The notes under the pieces were generated by a model, which was not told the origin of the DNA, did not search any database, and worked only from the letters and a program-made list of their open reading frames with translations. Both the position numbers and the translations under genes were made by a program. Below are positions 29,351-36,679 of a DNA stretch of 64,000 nt, piece by piece (positions within the stretch are counted from its first letter, which is position 1; every line of letters starts with the position of its first letter). This DNA is from Streptomyces sp. NBC_00247 (lineage in GTDB: Bacteria > Actinomycetota > Actinomycetes > Streptomycetales > Streptomycetaceae): assembly GCF_036188265.1 (NCBI RefSeq), contig NZ_CP108093.1, positions 2,170,001 to 2,234,000 of the forward strand, given 5' to 3'.

Positions 29351-31804
29351 CTACTCGGTCAGCCGCGCCGGGGCGCCCGCGGCCTTCTTGTCCTTGAACC
29401 CGATGTCCTGGAAGCGCGGCGTGCCGAAGCCGAAGGCGCCGACGTTCACGAGCTTCTTGTCGACCGCCACCAGTTGCGGGCGCTGGTAGAGCGGGATCGA
29501 GCCCGCGGCGGCCCAGATCCGGGCGTCCGCCTGCTTCATCAGGTCACGGGACGCCTTCTCGTCCAGGGTCGCGACGGCCCGGTCGAAGAGCTGGTCGATG
29601 TAGTCGGTGCCGACCCGCGTGTAGTTCTGCTCGACGACCAGCGATCCGTCCGAGGCGGGGACCGGCTTGGCGAAGATGGGACGGCCGTCCGTGGCGGGGT
29701 AGGCGCTGACCGGCCACGAGTACAGGGCCAGGTCGTACTCGCCGGAGGCGATGTGGTCCTTGAAGTAGCTCGCGTCGGAGACCTTGGTGATCACCGTGGA
29801 GATGCCGACGGAGTCGAGCATGGCCGCGATCTTCTCGCCGACCTTGCGCAGGGCGGCCGACTCGGCCCCCGAGGGGAGCACGAACCGCAGGCTCAGCGTC
29901 TTGCCGTCCTTGCCGATCCGGCTGCGTACGGCCGCGTGCCGGGCCGGCGCCGCGGGCCTCGCCGGGGCGGCGGTGCCCACGGGGGCGTACAGGCCCGGCG
30001 CGCCCCCGGCCTTGCGGTCCTGGAGGGACGCCCGGGCGGCGGAGTCGTCGTCGCCCGGCTTGCCGTCGTCCCCGACGACGTAGCGCCCGGCGTTCCCGGC
30101 GTCGGCCTTCTCGTCGGCGGCGGCCTTGTCGGCCGCGGTCGTGCCGGCGTCGGTCTTTCCGGCGTCGGTCTTGTCGGCGTCGGCCTTCCCGGTACCCTCC
30201 GCGTCGGCCGTCCCGGTCCCGGTGCCCTCCGTGTCGGTCTTCCCGCTGCTCCCGGCGTCGCTCCGCGCGCCGCTGTCGTCCGTGTCGGTCTTCGCGTCGC
30301 CCGTGCTCTCCGCGCCCGCCGCGCCGTCCTCGGCCTCCTCCGAAGCCTCGTCGTCGGCGTCCGCCGAGGCCGACGCCTTGCCTGCTCCGGCCTTCGTCTC
30401 GGCCTCGCTGCCCGCCTCGGTGCCCTTGGGCTTCCGGGCGCCGCCGCCCGGTGTCCAGCCCGCGTCCGCGAGCAGCGCCAGGGCCTCCGCGGTGTCCTGG
30501 TCGCCGATGGCGCCGCTGCTGTCCGTGTAGCCCGGCTGGCCGAGCATCGCGAGGTGGCTGCCGAGCGGCTCGGAGGGCAGTCCCAGCGGCTTCAGGACGG
30601 AGTCGGCGATCTCCTGGCGGTCCAGCGCGCGGGCCACCGCCCGCCGCACCCGCTCGTCGGCCAGCGGGCCGGACTCCCCGTTGAGCGCCAGCTGTGTGTA
30701 GGCGGGCTCCAGGGACTTGCGTACGACGTAGGAGCGCAGGCCCGCCTGCTCGGCCTCGTACGTCTCGATCGCCTCCTTGGCCTTCTCCCGGGACGCCTGC
30801 GCGATCTCGGCCGCCTCCTCGTCCGAGCCGTGGGCGAGCGCCCAGGAGCGCAGGGCGGCGGCGGGGGTGAGATCGGCCTGGGGGCCGTGGGTGAGCGGGC
30901 GGCCGTTGCGGCCGTCGTCGCGGGCGGCGAGGCGGATGCGCTGCGCGTCGCGCCCGTCGATGTCGGCCACGTCCACGGTGCCCTCGGTGAGTGCCTTGCC
31001 CCGGTCCCGGGGAGCCACCGCACGGAAGACGATCTTGTCGAGCTTCGCCCCGCCACCCCACCAGCGGGGGTCGCGGACGACGGTGACGGTCTTGGCGCCC
31101 TTGTCCACGGACCGGAGCTTGAACGGTCCGGCCGTGTTCTTCAGAGTGGCGCGCGCGCCCTCGTTGAAGGAGTCCGGGGAGCCCATGACCTCCTTCGGGT
31201 ACAGCGGGGAGAAGAGCGAGCGCCAGTCGCCGTACGGCTTCGAGAAGGTGACCCGCACCTGGAGGTCGTCGTGGCCGCGTTCGATCTTCTCGATCCGCTC
31301 GTACCCGGCGTTGCGCGCGGTCCAGTACGCCGAGTCCTTGCCGTTCAGCGCGCGCCACTGGGCGACGAAGTCCGGGGCGCCGATCTCGCGGCCGTCGCTC
31401 CACACCGCCCGCTGGTTGAGCTTGTAGAGGACGACCTGCTTGGGCTCCCGGTCGATGACCTTCGCGGATTCCAGGTAGTCCGGGTTGAGCTTCGGCGCTC
31501 CCGTCGCGTCGAGCGGGAAGAGGTTCGGCAGGAGCGCGCCGGTGATCCGGGTGGTGGTGCTGTCCGCGTCCGCCTGGAAGGTGTTGAGCGTGGCGGGCAC
31601 CGCGTCGACGGCCCAGTTCAGGGTGGATCCCTGGGCGATCGCTCCCCGGGCGGTCGGGGCGATGTCCTGGGGGAGTCCGGCGCTGGACTTCTCCCCGCCG
31701 GAGTCGCAGCCGGCCAGCGCCGGGATCGTGAGCACACCCGCGGTGAACAGCGCGAGGGTGCGGCGCTTGCGGACGGTCCCGCGCGGGACGCCGACGTGGG
31801 ACAT
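29351..31804 (-). CDS. Large solute-binding lipoprotein with low-complexity insertion
   Basis: An 817-residue family 5 (peptide-type) solute-binding protein. Signal peptide with ALAGC lipobox (Cys33). The N-terminal half keeps the SBP_bac_5 pattern (LNQRAVWSDGREIGAPDFV, RRAVARALDRQEI), and the C-terminal 220 residues continue it (FVLPSG..., AMLDSVGISTVITKV, ADARIWAAAGSIPLYQRPQ). Between them lies an Asp/Ala/Lys/Glu/Thr/Gly-rich stretch (about 460-590) with repeated TDAGKTDAG-like units. The family is usually 500-600 residues, so the insertion explains the extra length. No permease or ATPase genes adjoin; it may use the bldK or another Opp permease, or have another role. ATG start at 31804. 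Confidence 0.88.
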   Translation of the reverse strand: MSHVGVPRGTVRKRRTLALFTAGVLTIPALAGCDSGGEKSSAGLPQDIAPTARGAIAQGSTLNWAVDAVPATLNTFQADADSTTTRITGALLPNLFPLDATGAPKLNPDYLESAKVIDREPKQVVLYKLNQRAVWSDGREIGAPDFVAQWRALNGKDSAYWTARNAGYERIEKIERGHDDLQVRVTFSKPYGDWRSLFSPLYPKEVMGSPDSFNEGARATLKNTAGPFKLRSVDKGAKTVTVVRDPRWWGGGAKLDKIVFRAVAPRDRGKALTEGTVDVADIDGRDAQRIRLAARDDGRNGRPLTHGPQADLTPAAALRSWALAHGSDEEAAEIAQASREKAKEAIETYEAEQAGLRSYVVRKSLEPAYTQLALNGESGPLADERVRRAVARALDRQEIADSVLKPLGLPSEPLGSHLAMLGQPGYTDSSGAIGDQDTAEALALLADAGWTPGGGARKPKGTEAGSEAETKAGAGKASASADADDEASEEAEDGAAGAESTGDAKTDTDDSGARSDAGSSGKTDTEGTGTGTADAEGTGKADADKTDAGKTDAGTTAADKAAADEKADAGNAGRYVVGDDGKPGDDDSAARASLQDRKAGGAPGLYAPVGTAAPARPAAPARHAAVRSRIGKDGKTLSLRFVLPSGAESAALRKVGEKIAAMLDSVGISTVITKVSDASYFKDHIASGEYDLALYSWPVSAYPATDGRPIFAKPVPASDGSLVVEQNYTRVGTDYIDQLFDRAVATLDEKASRDLMKQADARIWAAAGSIPLYQRPQLVAVDKKLVNVGAFGFGTPRFQDIGFKDKKAAGAPARLTE

Positions 31805-32127
31805 GGCTGGTACCTCCGGGGCCGGAACGGACCACCCCGTACCGGAATGGACCGGATGACAGTTACCTGACGATCTGATGGCATAAGCGGTTGATCACAC
31901 CGATGACGCCTCCCCACTGAAAGCGCCTGCGCGCGTGGGTCGTCCCCGACACGTCGGTCCACCGGGAAACCTCACCCGCGCGGAGGTACGGGCGTGCGGC
32001 CGTCCGGTGGCCCGCCGGGCTCCGGACACACCCGTGCCCCGGGTCCGGCGGCTCGCCGGGCCCGGGGCACGGGTGCGCGTACCGGCCGTACGCGGGAGGA
32101 GGCGCGAGGACCGGCGTACGGGAGGGA
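31805..32127. other. Intergenic region between lipoprotein and isochorismatase genes
   Basis: Contains the hairpin at 32031-32073 and, nearer 31805-31900, the expected promoter of the lipoprotein gene. A minus-strand SD-like GGAGGTACC (31814-31806) lies just upstream of its ATG. No gene seen. Confidence 0.6.
32031..32073 (-). terminator. Nested hairpin ending the isochorismatase-family gene
   Basis: Outer perfect 13-bp arms (32031-32043, 32061-32073) enclose a second stem CCGGCG/CGCCGG (32045-32050, 32054-32059) with a GCT loop. It starts 54 bases past the stop at 32128. Confidence 0.8.
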
Positions 32128-32679
32128 TCAGCCGAGGAGCTTGATGATCTCCGCGGTGGTGGCGGTCTCGCCGAGGCGCGGGAACACCTTCTCGACGGAG
32201 TTGGCGTGGGAGCCTGCGTCCATGTCGCTGATCGCGTCGGTCACGACGGTCACGTGGTAGCCGTACTCGTGGGCGAAACGGGCGGTCGACTCGACACCGA
32301 TGCTGGTGGCGACACCGAGCAGCACGATCTGGGTGATGCCCCGGCGGCGCAGCTGGAGGTCCAGGTCGGTGCCGTAGAAGGCGCCCCACTGCTGCTTGGT
32401 GACGACGATGTCGCTGTCCTGGCGGCCGAGGCCGGGGGCCAGGTCGGCCCAGTCGGCCGGAGGCCGGCCGCCGCCGTGGCCGGCCTCCGTGCGGCCCGGC
32501 GCTCCGCCGGTCACGCGGACGAGCACGACGGGCAGGTCCTTGGCGCGGAAGGCCTCGGAGAGCTCGGCGGCCTTGGCGACGATCTCCTCACCCGAGTGGA
32601 TGATCGGCAGTTCGAGGATGCCCTTCTGCAGGTCGATGACGACGAGCGCGGTCTTCGCGTCGAGGGTGGTGGCGGTCAT
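32128..32679 (-). CDS. Isochorismatase-family hydrolase
   Basis: A 183-residue cytoplasmic hydrolase of the isochorismatase/nicotinamidase fold. TALVVIDLQKGIL carries the catalytic Asp16; the Lys in VVTKQQWGAF is the second triad residue. At the position of the nucleophilic Cys in nicotinamidases the sequence reads GVATSIGVESTARFA, so Gly replaces Cys. That is the arrangement of true isochorismatases such as PhzD-type enzymes, where no covalent intermediate forms. The substrate is therefore more likely an enol ether or related compound than an amide, but this is inference. It shares orientation with MFS and MarR genes upstream, 84 bases away, and may be in the same operon. Confidence 0.88.
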   Translation of the reverse strand: MTATTLDAKTALVVIDLQKGILELPIIHSGEEIVAKAAELSEAFRAKDLPVVLVRVTGGAPGRTEAGHGGGRPPADWADLAPGLGRQDSDIVVTKQQWGAFYGTDLDLQLRRRGITQIVLLGVATSIGVESTARFAHEYGYHVTVVTDAISDMDAGSHANSVEKVFPRLGETATTAEIIKLLG

Positions 32680-32763
32680 GGGACGTACTCCTTGTTCTGT
32701 GGTCCGGCCCGTCGGGTCGCGAGGGCCGGGGCGGTGCGGTCGTTCGGGTGCGCGGGGTGGTCT

Positions 32764-34251
32764 TCAGGAGGCGTGCGGGGTGCGCAGGGCCCGGTCGGTG
32801 AGGGTCAGGACGATCAGCACTACCCCGAGTCCGGCGGCGATCCACGCCATGAGGTGCAGACCGGCGTCCGTGGCGGCCTGGCCGTAGGCGAGGGCGATCA
32901 TGCTGGAGGCGGTGATCGCGCCGATGTACTGCGCGGTGCGCTGGAGCCCGGCGGCCGAGCCGATGGACGCGGCCGGGGCGAACTGGGCGACGGCCGCCTG
33001 GTTGCTCGTGCCGATCAGCCCCTGCGGGATGCCGAAGCAGGCACCCGCCAGCAGCAGCAGGACGAGCGGGGAGCTCCCGGAGAGGAAGCCCAGCAGCACG
33101 GCCCCGCCGGCGAGCAGCAGGCAGGCCAGCGTGAGCGGCCCCCGGATGCCCCTCGTACGGGCTCCGAGGAGCGAGCAGGCCAGGGCGGCGACGGACATCG
33201 GGAGCATCAGCAGCCCGGTCTCGCCGGACGAGAACCCGCGGACTTCCTCCAGCCACTGCGTCAGGCCGTACATCACGCAGTAGACGAGCAGGTAGCCGAG
33301 GCCGTGCCGCAGGTAGGTACGGGTGAGCGCGCCGTTGGAGACGAGCACCCGCAGGTCGATGAAGGGGGCGGGGGTCCGCAGCTGCCACCGGACCAGCACG
33401 GCGCCGACCACCGCGAAGGGCAGCAGCAGCCACCACTGCGGGTGGGCCAGGTCGAGCAGGAAGAAGGCGAGCAGCGTGAGGGCCGTGGAGAAGAGCCCGA
33501 TGCCGAGCGGATCGACGGAGGTCTTCGGGCGGCTGCCGTCCTCGGCGCGCACGCGGGGCCGGTCGACCGGGATCCACCGGATCGCGGTGACGAGCGCGAT
33601 CAGAGCGACGGGCACGTTGACCGCGAAGATGCCCCGCCAGCCGACGAGCATCACCAGCACGCCGCCGAGCGTCGGGCCGACGGCGGTGCTGCCGACCGCG
33701 GCGAACGAGAGCCGGGCGAGGACCGGACGCGGCGGCGTACGGCCGACCCGCAGGCCCTCGTGGCGCAGGATCGCCATCGAGGCCGGATAGGCGGCGGCGC
33801 TGCCGATGCCCAGCAGCAGTCGGGAGACCAGCAGCCAGGTGAACGAGAGGGCGAAGGCGCCCACCAGCCCGGAGATCAGGACCACGACCAGCCCGGCGAC
33901 GAAGACCCGGCGCGGGCCGACGGAGTCGGCGAGCTTGCCGAGCACCGGCTGCGCGACGGCGCTGGTGAGATAGAGGACGGAGATCAGCCAGGCGGTACCG
34001 GCCGCGCCGACGGAGTAGCTGTGCCCGATCGCGACCAGTGCGGTGGAGATCATCGTGCTGTTGAGCGGGTTGACCAGCGAGCCGATCAGCAGGGGCGCCG
34101 TGAGGCGACCGCCGAAGCCGGGCTGTTCGGGGGCCGGGGAGGCGCTGCCCGCGCTCCTGCTCGTGGCCGGGGCGGCGGAACCGGTGGTTCCGGTCGCCGC
34201 CGGGGGTATGAGCGGCGGGGTCGCGACCTCGGTGCCGCGCGCGGAGCTCAC
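32764..34251 (-). CDS. MFS drug/metabolite exporter
   Basis: A 495-residue major facilitator transporter. A disordered Ala/Pro/Ser tail of about 45 residues precedes the first helix. Motif A GKLADSVGPRRVFVAG follows helix 2. About 14 hydrophobic segments are present, which fits the DHA2 drug:proton antiporter group. The GTG start overlaps the MarR gene stop as GTGA, so regulator and pump are cotranslated. A MarR-MFS pair of this kind normally responds to the exported compound. Confidence 0.9.
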   Translation of the reverse strand: MSSARGTEVATPPLIPPAATGTTGSAAPATSRSAGSASPAPEQPGFGGRLTAPLLIGSLVNPLNSTMISTALVAIGHSYSVGAAGTAWLISVLYLTSAVAQPVLGKLADSVGPRRVFVAGLVVVLISGLVGAFALSFTWLLVSRLLLGIGSAAAYPASMAILRHEGLRVGRTPPRPVLARLSFAAVGSTAVGPTLGGVLVMLVGWRGIFAVNVPVALIALVTAIRWIPVDRPRVRAEDGSRPKTSVDPLGIGLFSTALTLLAFFLLDLAHPQWWLLLPFAVVGAVLVRWQLRTPAPFIDLRVLVSNGALTRTYLRHGLGYLLVYCVMYGLTQWLEEVRGFSSGETGLLMLPMSVAALACSLLGARTRGIRGPLTLACLLLAGGAVLLGFLSGSSPLVLLLLAGACFGIPQGLIGTSNQAAVAQFAPAASIGSAAGLQRTAQYIGAITASSMIALAYGQAATDAGLHLMAWIAAGLGVVLIVLTLTDRALRTPHAS

Positions 34252-34727
34252 TGCTCCACCAGCCGGTCGAGGAGGGTGACCGCCTTCGCCACGGCTCGGC
34301 GCTCGGCCTCGTCCATCCCGGCGGCAAGCGCCTCGGTCAGCCAGTCGTGCTTGGCGGCCCGGAGACCGGCGAGCGTGGCCCGCCCCGCGTCGTTGACGGA
34401 GACGAGCGACTTGCGCCCGTCCTCGGGGTCGGGGGCCCGTTCGACCAGATCCTGGCTCTCCAGCGCGGCGAGCGTCAGCCGCATGGACTGCGGACGTACG
34501 TACTCCGCCCGCGCGAGGGCCGCCGTGGTGGCGGGCCCGTCGCTCTCCAGCCGGGCCAGGACGGACCGCTGCGACGGGGTGAGGAGGCTCTCCGCCGACT
34601 CGGTGCGCAGTTTGCGGAGCAGCCGGCTCACCACCGACGCGAGCCGTACGGCCAGCACGTCCGGAGCGGGGTCGTCCACGGGAGGCGTGGCCGGCCGTGC
34701 GGCTGGGGTTCCGGTCGTATCGGGCAT
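34248..34727 (-). CDS. MarR-family transcriptional regulator
   Basis: A 159-residue winged-helix regulator. The HTH covers about residues 45-110 (LTPSQRSVLARLESDGPATT, then RPQSMRLTLAALESQDLVER) and the wing contains DPEDGRKSLVSVN. The ATG at 34727 is preceded by GGTGGGGAA. Probably represses itself and the MFS pump; a palindromic candidate operator lies at 34743-34778. Longer frames upstream lack homology-like sequence. Confidence 0.9.
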   Translation of the reverse strand: MPDTTGTPAARPATPPVDDPAPDVLAVRLASVVSRLLRKLRTESAESLLTPSQRSVLARLESDGPATTAALARAEYVRPQSMRLTLAALESQDLVERAPDPEDGRKSLVSVNDAGRATLAGLRAAKHDWLTEALAAGMDEAERRAVAKAVTLLDRLVEQ

Positions 34728-35273
34728 TTCCCCACCGTAGAAGATGGGTAGAACATCTTGCAAGTTTACCTGTCTATCCTGTCGGATCGGCGGAGGTCTT
34801 CGGACCCGGGGCCAAGGGCGTGTCGTCCACCGCCGTCCGCCGGGCGACGCCTGGCGAGGCGGACTCCCCCGGCGCGGAGACTCCCGGTTCGACGGCGTCC
34901 CCCGAGCCGTCCCGCAGGCCCTGACCCCGTCCGGCGGCTCGGCCGGCGGCTCGGCGAAGAGGCGGTGGAGCCGCCGGTGCGGCGCCCGGTGACCGCGACC
35001 GCGATCCGGTCCCGGGCCCGGAGCCTGGCCCTGCCGGCCGGACTGGCCCTGATGGGCGTGAGCCGGCGGGCGGGCGGTGTCCGCCGGGGCAGGTGACGCC
35101 GGCATTCCCGGCGGCGGCACCCCGGCCGTCGGCGCCTGCGACCGCCGGACGATCCGGACGCGGCCGGGCTCGGGCCGGCCGCGGCGTGGAGGCTCTCACG
35201 GCCTCGCCCGTCGACAGCCCGGTCGCGGTGTCCGTGACGAGGCATCCCACGTGACGAGGCGCCTCACGTGCGC
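34728..35273. other. 546-base region without a recognised gene
   Basis: Several overlapping GC-rich frames exist on both strands, all rich in Arg/Pro/Gly/Ala without recognisable motifs. One plus-strand frame ends in a hydrophobic/Arg segment at about 35010-35096 and could be a decayed gene tail. Nothing here can be supported as functional apart from the MarR promoter at its left end. Confidence 0.5.
34743..34778 (-). promoter_or_regulatory. Candidate MarR operator / promoter region
   Basis: CTTGCAAG (34757-34764) is a perfect palindrome at the centre of a 36-base imperfect inverted repeat that begins GATGGG and ends CTATC. On the minus strand TAGACA, 17 bases, TTCTAC could be the -35/-10 pair, placing the palindrome inside the promoter, as expected for autorepression. 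Prediction by eye. Confidence 0.45.
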
Positions 35274-35612
35274 TCAGACCGCGGCCGTCGGGTTCGCGGG
35301 TCCGACGGCGGCACGGTGCTCGGCGTTGATGCGCTGTGCTTCTTCGAGCTGGTCTTCGAGGATGACGATGCGGCAGGCCGCCTCGATCGGGGTGCCCCGG
35401 TCGACGAGTTCGCGGGCACGTGCCGCGACGCGCAGCTGGTAGCGGGAGTAACGGCGGTGGCCGCCGGCGGAGCGCAGCGGGGTGATCAGGCGGTGCTCGC
35501 CGATCGCGCGCAGGAAGCTCTGGGTGGTGCCGAGCAGTTCGGCGGCCCGGCCCATGGTGTAGGCGGGGTAGTCGTCGTCGTCGAGACGGCCGTACGGGTC
35601 GTCTGCGGTCAT
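35274..35612 (-). CDS. MerR-like helix-turn-helix regulator
   Basis: A 112-residue DNA-binding protein. The MerR-type winged HTH (about 18-60) reads TMGRAAELLGTTQSFLRAIG, then RLITPLRSAGGHRRYSRYQL with the wing GGHRRYS. A helical segment, IEAACRIVILEDQLEEAQRI, follows for dimerisation. No effector domain is present, as in other short Streptomyces MerR-like proteins. ATG at 35612 preceded by GAGGTG. It is transcribed out of the ACTGC-rich region on its upstream side, so its mRNA may carry a very long leader. Confidence 0.88.
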   Translation of the reverse strand: MTADDPYGRLDDDDYPAYTMGRAAELLGTTQSFLRAIGEHRLITPLRSAGGHRRYSRYQLRVAARARELVDRGTPIEAACRIVILEDQLEEAQRINAEHRAAVGPANPTAAV

Positions 35613-35686
35613 TCGCACCTCATTCGTGGAACACGTGGAGGGGCCCGGAAGCGTATTGCTCCCGGGCCCCGAAGGAACTGCTACAC

Positions 35687-36249
35687 CATCTGCCGGCCCT
35701 GGTACTGCGCCGGCCTTCTGTTTCCGCCGACCCGGCCTGAACTTCGCCGGGCGTGCGGGGATCGCGGATGCGTGACCGGAGACCACCTCACTGTCGATGT
35801 CCTGCGGTACCCGGACTCGCGTGGCGTCCGGGCGATCCTGATGATGCTCGGCTCCTCCGTTCTTCCCTCTGTGTTCAACTGCTCACCTGGCAGGGAACTG
35901 CGTACTGCTGGTACTGCAACCGCTCGTACTGCTGTGACCCTTCCCGGCGCCACTTCCGGCAGCCGGCCCCGTCGCCCGTCCTGCGTCCGCTCCGGCTTGG
36001 GACCCCACTGCCGAACCTCCCGGTGCGCGCGCCCGCAGCCGACGCCTTCACCGAGGTACCGCTCACCCATTCACTGCTGCGCACTCCAGCCGCAGCATCG
36101 GCTGCGGTACTGCTCACGGCGGCCCCTGATCACTGCGGGCCACCCGGTCCGGTCGTCAGCCCCGTCGCCGTCCTGCGACAACCCTGGCTTCGAAACTCCA
36201 CCACCGCACCGTCCTGCGCACTGCGACTACAGGTACTGCTCCGTACTGC
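35687..36249. repeat. Cluster of ACTGC / GTACTGCT motifs
   Basis: ACTGC on the plus strand begins at 35687, 35704, 35878, 35897, 35904, 35913, 35928, 36007, 36073, 36109, 36132, 36220, 36235 and 36245. Eight of these are GTACTGC or GAACTGC, and all are in the same orientation. Base composition predicts less than one copy in a stretch of this length. Spacing is irregular (7-19 bases within subclusters), so it is not a simple tandem repeat. Confidence 0.75.
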
Positions 36250-36303
36250 TGCCCGGCAGTTCATCCCTGCCGGGCCCTGCTGTCTCTCTGGGCTACGAGA
36301 GAA

Positions 36304-36332
36304 AGCATAGGCACACCACCACCCAATGTCTA
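36304..36332 (-). promoter_or_regulatory. Predicted minus-strand promoter ahead of the MerR-like gene
   Basis: Read on the minus strand: TAGACA (36332-36327), 17 bases, TATGCT (36309-36304), a good vegetative sigma (HrdB) pattern in an AT-richer patch. The start of transcription would be near 36297, giving a leader of about 680 nt before the MerR-like ATG. Confidence 0.55.
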
Positions 36333-36679
36333 CTACGACCAATACAGATTTTCACGAGCGCCGTGGAGAGGTAATCCATCCCGGACAGCGACGGCACGCA
36401 GGGGTACGGCGAGCGGGGATTCCGCGCCCCGGCGGGCGATGCGGTACGGACGGACGCCCACCTGTGGCGATTCCCCCGCACCCAGCCCGGCCGGTCGCCC
36501 TGCCCGCCTAAGCTCGGGCCCCCCGGGCCCGGCACCGTCCGAGTCCGCCGTCGAGTCCGCCGAGGACGTGAGGACTCACCCACGCGCTCCGCCCCGGTCG
36601 GACCGGCCCCTCCCAGGCCCCGCGCCCCCGCCGGATGCTCGGGTCGCGGGGTGCCAAAGGTGGCCATAGCCTCCCAGAT

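Larger units (their letters stand above)
35613..36679. other. 1.07-kb region without a convincing gene; possible long leader or ncRNA
   Basis: Frames here have low third-position GC, so they do not look coding. A good minus-strand promoter at 36304-36332 would produce a transcript of about 680 nt reaching the MerR-like gene at 35612. Within it the motif ACTGC (plus strand) recurs at least 14 times. The remaining part (36333-36679) contains the upstream region of the TPM gene; no clear plus-strand promoter was read. Confidence 0.55.

Noticed and set aside
35687..36249. CRISPR array or plasmid-type iterons
   Set aside because: The ACTGC motifs are too short and irregularly spaced for CRISPR repeats, and no replication protein or cas gene is nearby.
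35753..36310. Plus-strand 185-codon frame through the ACTGC cluster
   Set aside because: Third-position GC is low for this genome and the product is Cys/Pro/Arg-rich without motifs; the repeats do not keep a constant frame, so they are not protein repeats.
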